Below the pieces are notes generated by a model. That model made no database searches. It worked only from the letters and a program-made list of their open reading frames with translations, and was not told the origin of the DNA. A stretch of 64,000 nucleotides of DNA from Haemaphysalis longicornis (taxonomy: Eukaryota > Arthropoda > Arachnida > Ixodida > Ixodidae). How positions within the stretch are numbered: the stretch's first letter is position 1; the number at the start of each line of letters is the position of its first letter. Below are positions 62,747-64,000 of the stretch, piece after piece. The translations under genes were made by a program, and so were the position numbers. The stretch spans positions 225,589,212-225,653,211 of the forward strand of contig CM023449.1 of the NCBI GenBank assembly GCA_013339765.2, given 5' to 3'.

Positions 62747-63273
62747 ATGCAGCAAGGCACTCAGACATCCCCGCCAATGGCTCTTCCTCCTGTCGTCATC
62801 TCCAAGCATCGTGACCCGGTAAGTTCTGCGGCACCAATATTAGCCAATGTGATGTACCACTTAAAAGATCCCGCGGTTGCCTGGTAGCCAAACGAGGAGA
62901 CCATCGCAAGGTGGGACGTGTTCAAAGATGAGCTATGGAAATTTTTCGGCCAGTCTACTAGTCACCAGATTGCCGCAAAAAAAAGAACGTGCTTCCCGAG
63001 CCCAGTCTGCAACGGAACCCTACGGTTCGTACATATTGGACGTGATGGCTCTATGCCAGACGTTGATCGCAGCATGCCTGAATCAGAAAAAGTCGGACAC
63101 GTGATTAAAGGTATTGCCGACGACACTTTCAATTTGCTCGCCTTTAAAAACTGCACAACTGTGCATGTAATGACTGCTAAATGCCGACGGTTCGAGGAAG
63201 TGAAAAGCCCTCCGATCGGTCAGCGCTTCGCCCGCCTGCCGAATACTGCCGAAACATCAATGTGTGAGGAGTA
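62747..63273 (+). pseudogene. Gypsy gag, broken
   Basis: After the start and SKHRDP the sequence jumps to ILANVMYHLKDPAVAW, so a segment usually found between these blocks in related gag proteins seems deleted near 62,820-62,840. A TAG at 62,885-62,887 then interrupts the frame, followed by WDVFKDELWKFFGQ. The frame changes near 62,985 (ASRAQSATEPYGSYILDVMA) and returns near 63,075 with SEKVGHVIKGIADDTFNLLA and QRFARLPNTAETS, ending at 63,272-63,274. Gag would package the element RNA; this copy cannot. Confidence 0.7.
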
Positions 63274-63539
63274 GCCCGTACGACATCACGAAGCGCCCCC
63301 GTCACCGGCATTAACACGACTCATCCGCTGGGAGGTCAAAGCCATGTCCCCTGCTACTTTGCCACCGTATCTGGCTGGACCTGACGCCGCTGCTGTGTCA
63401 CTCATTAAGACGGTCGCCTGTCCAGAAATCGACAACTTGGGCACCGGGTCTATTTGCGCTTTTCAGTCATACCGGCAGCTACAATTCTTTCCCCGCCCAA
63501 AGGCGTCAGTATTCGTCTCCTCGTACTCGCAATCCCGCG

Positions 63540-64000
63540 GAATGGCGCACACCTGACGACCGACCAATCTGCTTCCACTGCCGCGTCGTCAGACATGTCT
63601 CCCGTTACTGCCGCATCCGCTGGTCCTCACCTCCGCGCGCTGGTTTTCCGACTTATCCGCCTTTTGGAACTCCAAATCATGCATTTCCGTCCTACCAGGC
63701 GCAAGACTCCTTCCCCGCCGATGCGTCCACATCCTGACATAGCCGCTCCCCTTCCCCTCACCGCCGCCAGTTGCCTTCGCCGCAAGCTCGCCGCTCACCT
63801 TCGGCCGCCTATAACAGCCGCCCATCGTCGGAAAACTAAATGGTGCAGCACCGACAGGTAGCGCTGCATGGACGACCACGCCCTCAAATCCTCTGTCCAC
63901 AGAACCTGCCCGGCACAATCTTATAAATGTAAAAGTTGATGACATCCCGGTTCAAGCATTAGTTGACTCAGGCGCGCACATATCTGTCATGAGTCTCAGA
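63540..64000 (+). pseudogene. Gypsy nucleocapsid knuckle and start of protease
   Basis: CFHCRVVRHVSRYC at 63,570-63,611 has CX2CX4HX4C spacing, a nucleocapsid zinc knuckle. A Pro/Ser/Arg-rich linker with at least one stop follows. Near the window end DDIPVQALVDSGAHISVMS (about 63,938-63,994) contains the aspartic protease active-site triad DSG (63,965-63,973). Pol would continue beyond 64,000. Confidence 0.7.

Larger units (their letters stand above)
62430..64000 (+). mobile_element. Gypsy-type LTR retrotransposon, 5' part, decayed and cut by the window end
   Basis: A possible 5' LTR begins near TGTCATGGGACA (about 62,432) with an AAATATAG near 62,561. A degenerate tRNA primer-binding-like TGGTGCCAAGG (about 62,690) precedes gag. 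Gag starts at ATG 62,747 (MQQGTQTSPPMALPPVVISK), and a zinc knuckle and the start of the protease follow. The order LTR, PBS, gag, CCHC, DSGA protease is that of Ty3/Gypsy elements. LTR limits are inferred, because no 3' LTR is in the window. Confidence 0.65.

Overview
The window looks like animal nuclear DNA from a hard tick (Ixodidae, probably a metastriate genus). The basis is the repeat content rather than any one gene: several I-clade LINE tails with RNase H and zinc-knuckle motifs of the type common in tick genomes, a CR1/L2-like LINE, a Penelope-like 3' end, a tRNA-derived SINE resembling the tick Ruka family, and a Gypsy-type LTR element at the right edge. There are no bacterial-style operons. 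Coding sequence appears only as short, GC3-rich islands bounded by splice-like sites. Species and family names are recalled from general knowledge; no search was run.

Layout: 205-960 decayed I-clade LINE 3' end. 2,961-8,462 best host gene: two phase-compatible exons (2,961-3,323 and 4,702-4,930, the second encoding EB/EGF-like cysteine modules) and a terminal exon with one membrane span (7,662-7,885), followed by a poly(A) signal. The intron before the last exon holds a Penelope-like fragment on the minus strand. 10,940-11,629 is a 5'-truncated CR1/L2-like LINE whose 3' end carries a 10-bp hairpin and a GATT tail. 12,374-12,527 and 37,619-37,709 look like first exons of secreted proteins, both ending in phase 1 at GTGAG donors. 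21,503-25,215 holds a nested tRNA-like duplication and two I-clade LINE fragments. 27,383-29,113 is rich in inverted and tandem repeats. 31,165-32,010 is a minus-strand I-clade LINE. 32,175-37,841 contains several strong hairpins, a long AATC array, homopolymer runs and a SINE. 42,995-43,111 is an octamer array. 46,030-48,850 is the longest retroelement, a CR1/L2-like LINE with endonuclease and reverse transcriptase, broken by frameshifts. 49,320-49,486 is a candidate pleckstrin-homology exon. 55,780-56,480 is another I-clade LINE tail, 58,941-59,235 a 93-bp tandem repeat next to a LINE-like tail, and 62,430-64,000 a broken Gypsy element running off the window.

The rest is intron or intergenic DNA without recognisable content. 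No coordinated multi-gene system was found. The most unusual items are the EB-module gene with a reading-frame break in each of two exons, the nested tRNA-like duplication, the cluster of near-perfect hairpins between 32 and 38 kb, and the GGCC-containing octamer array.
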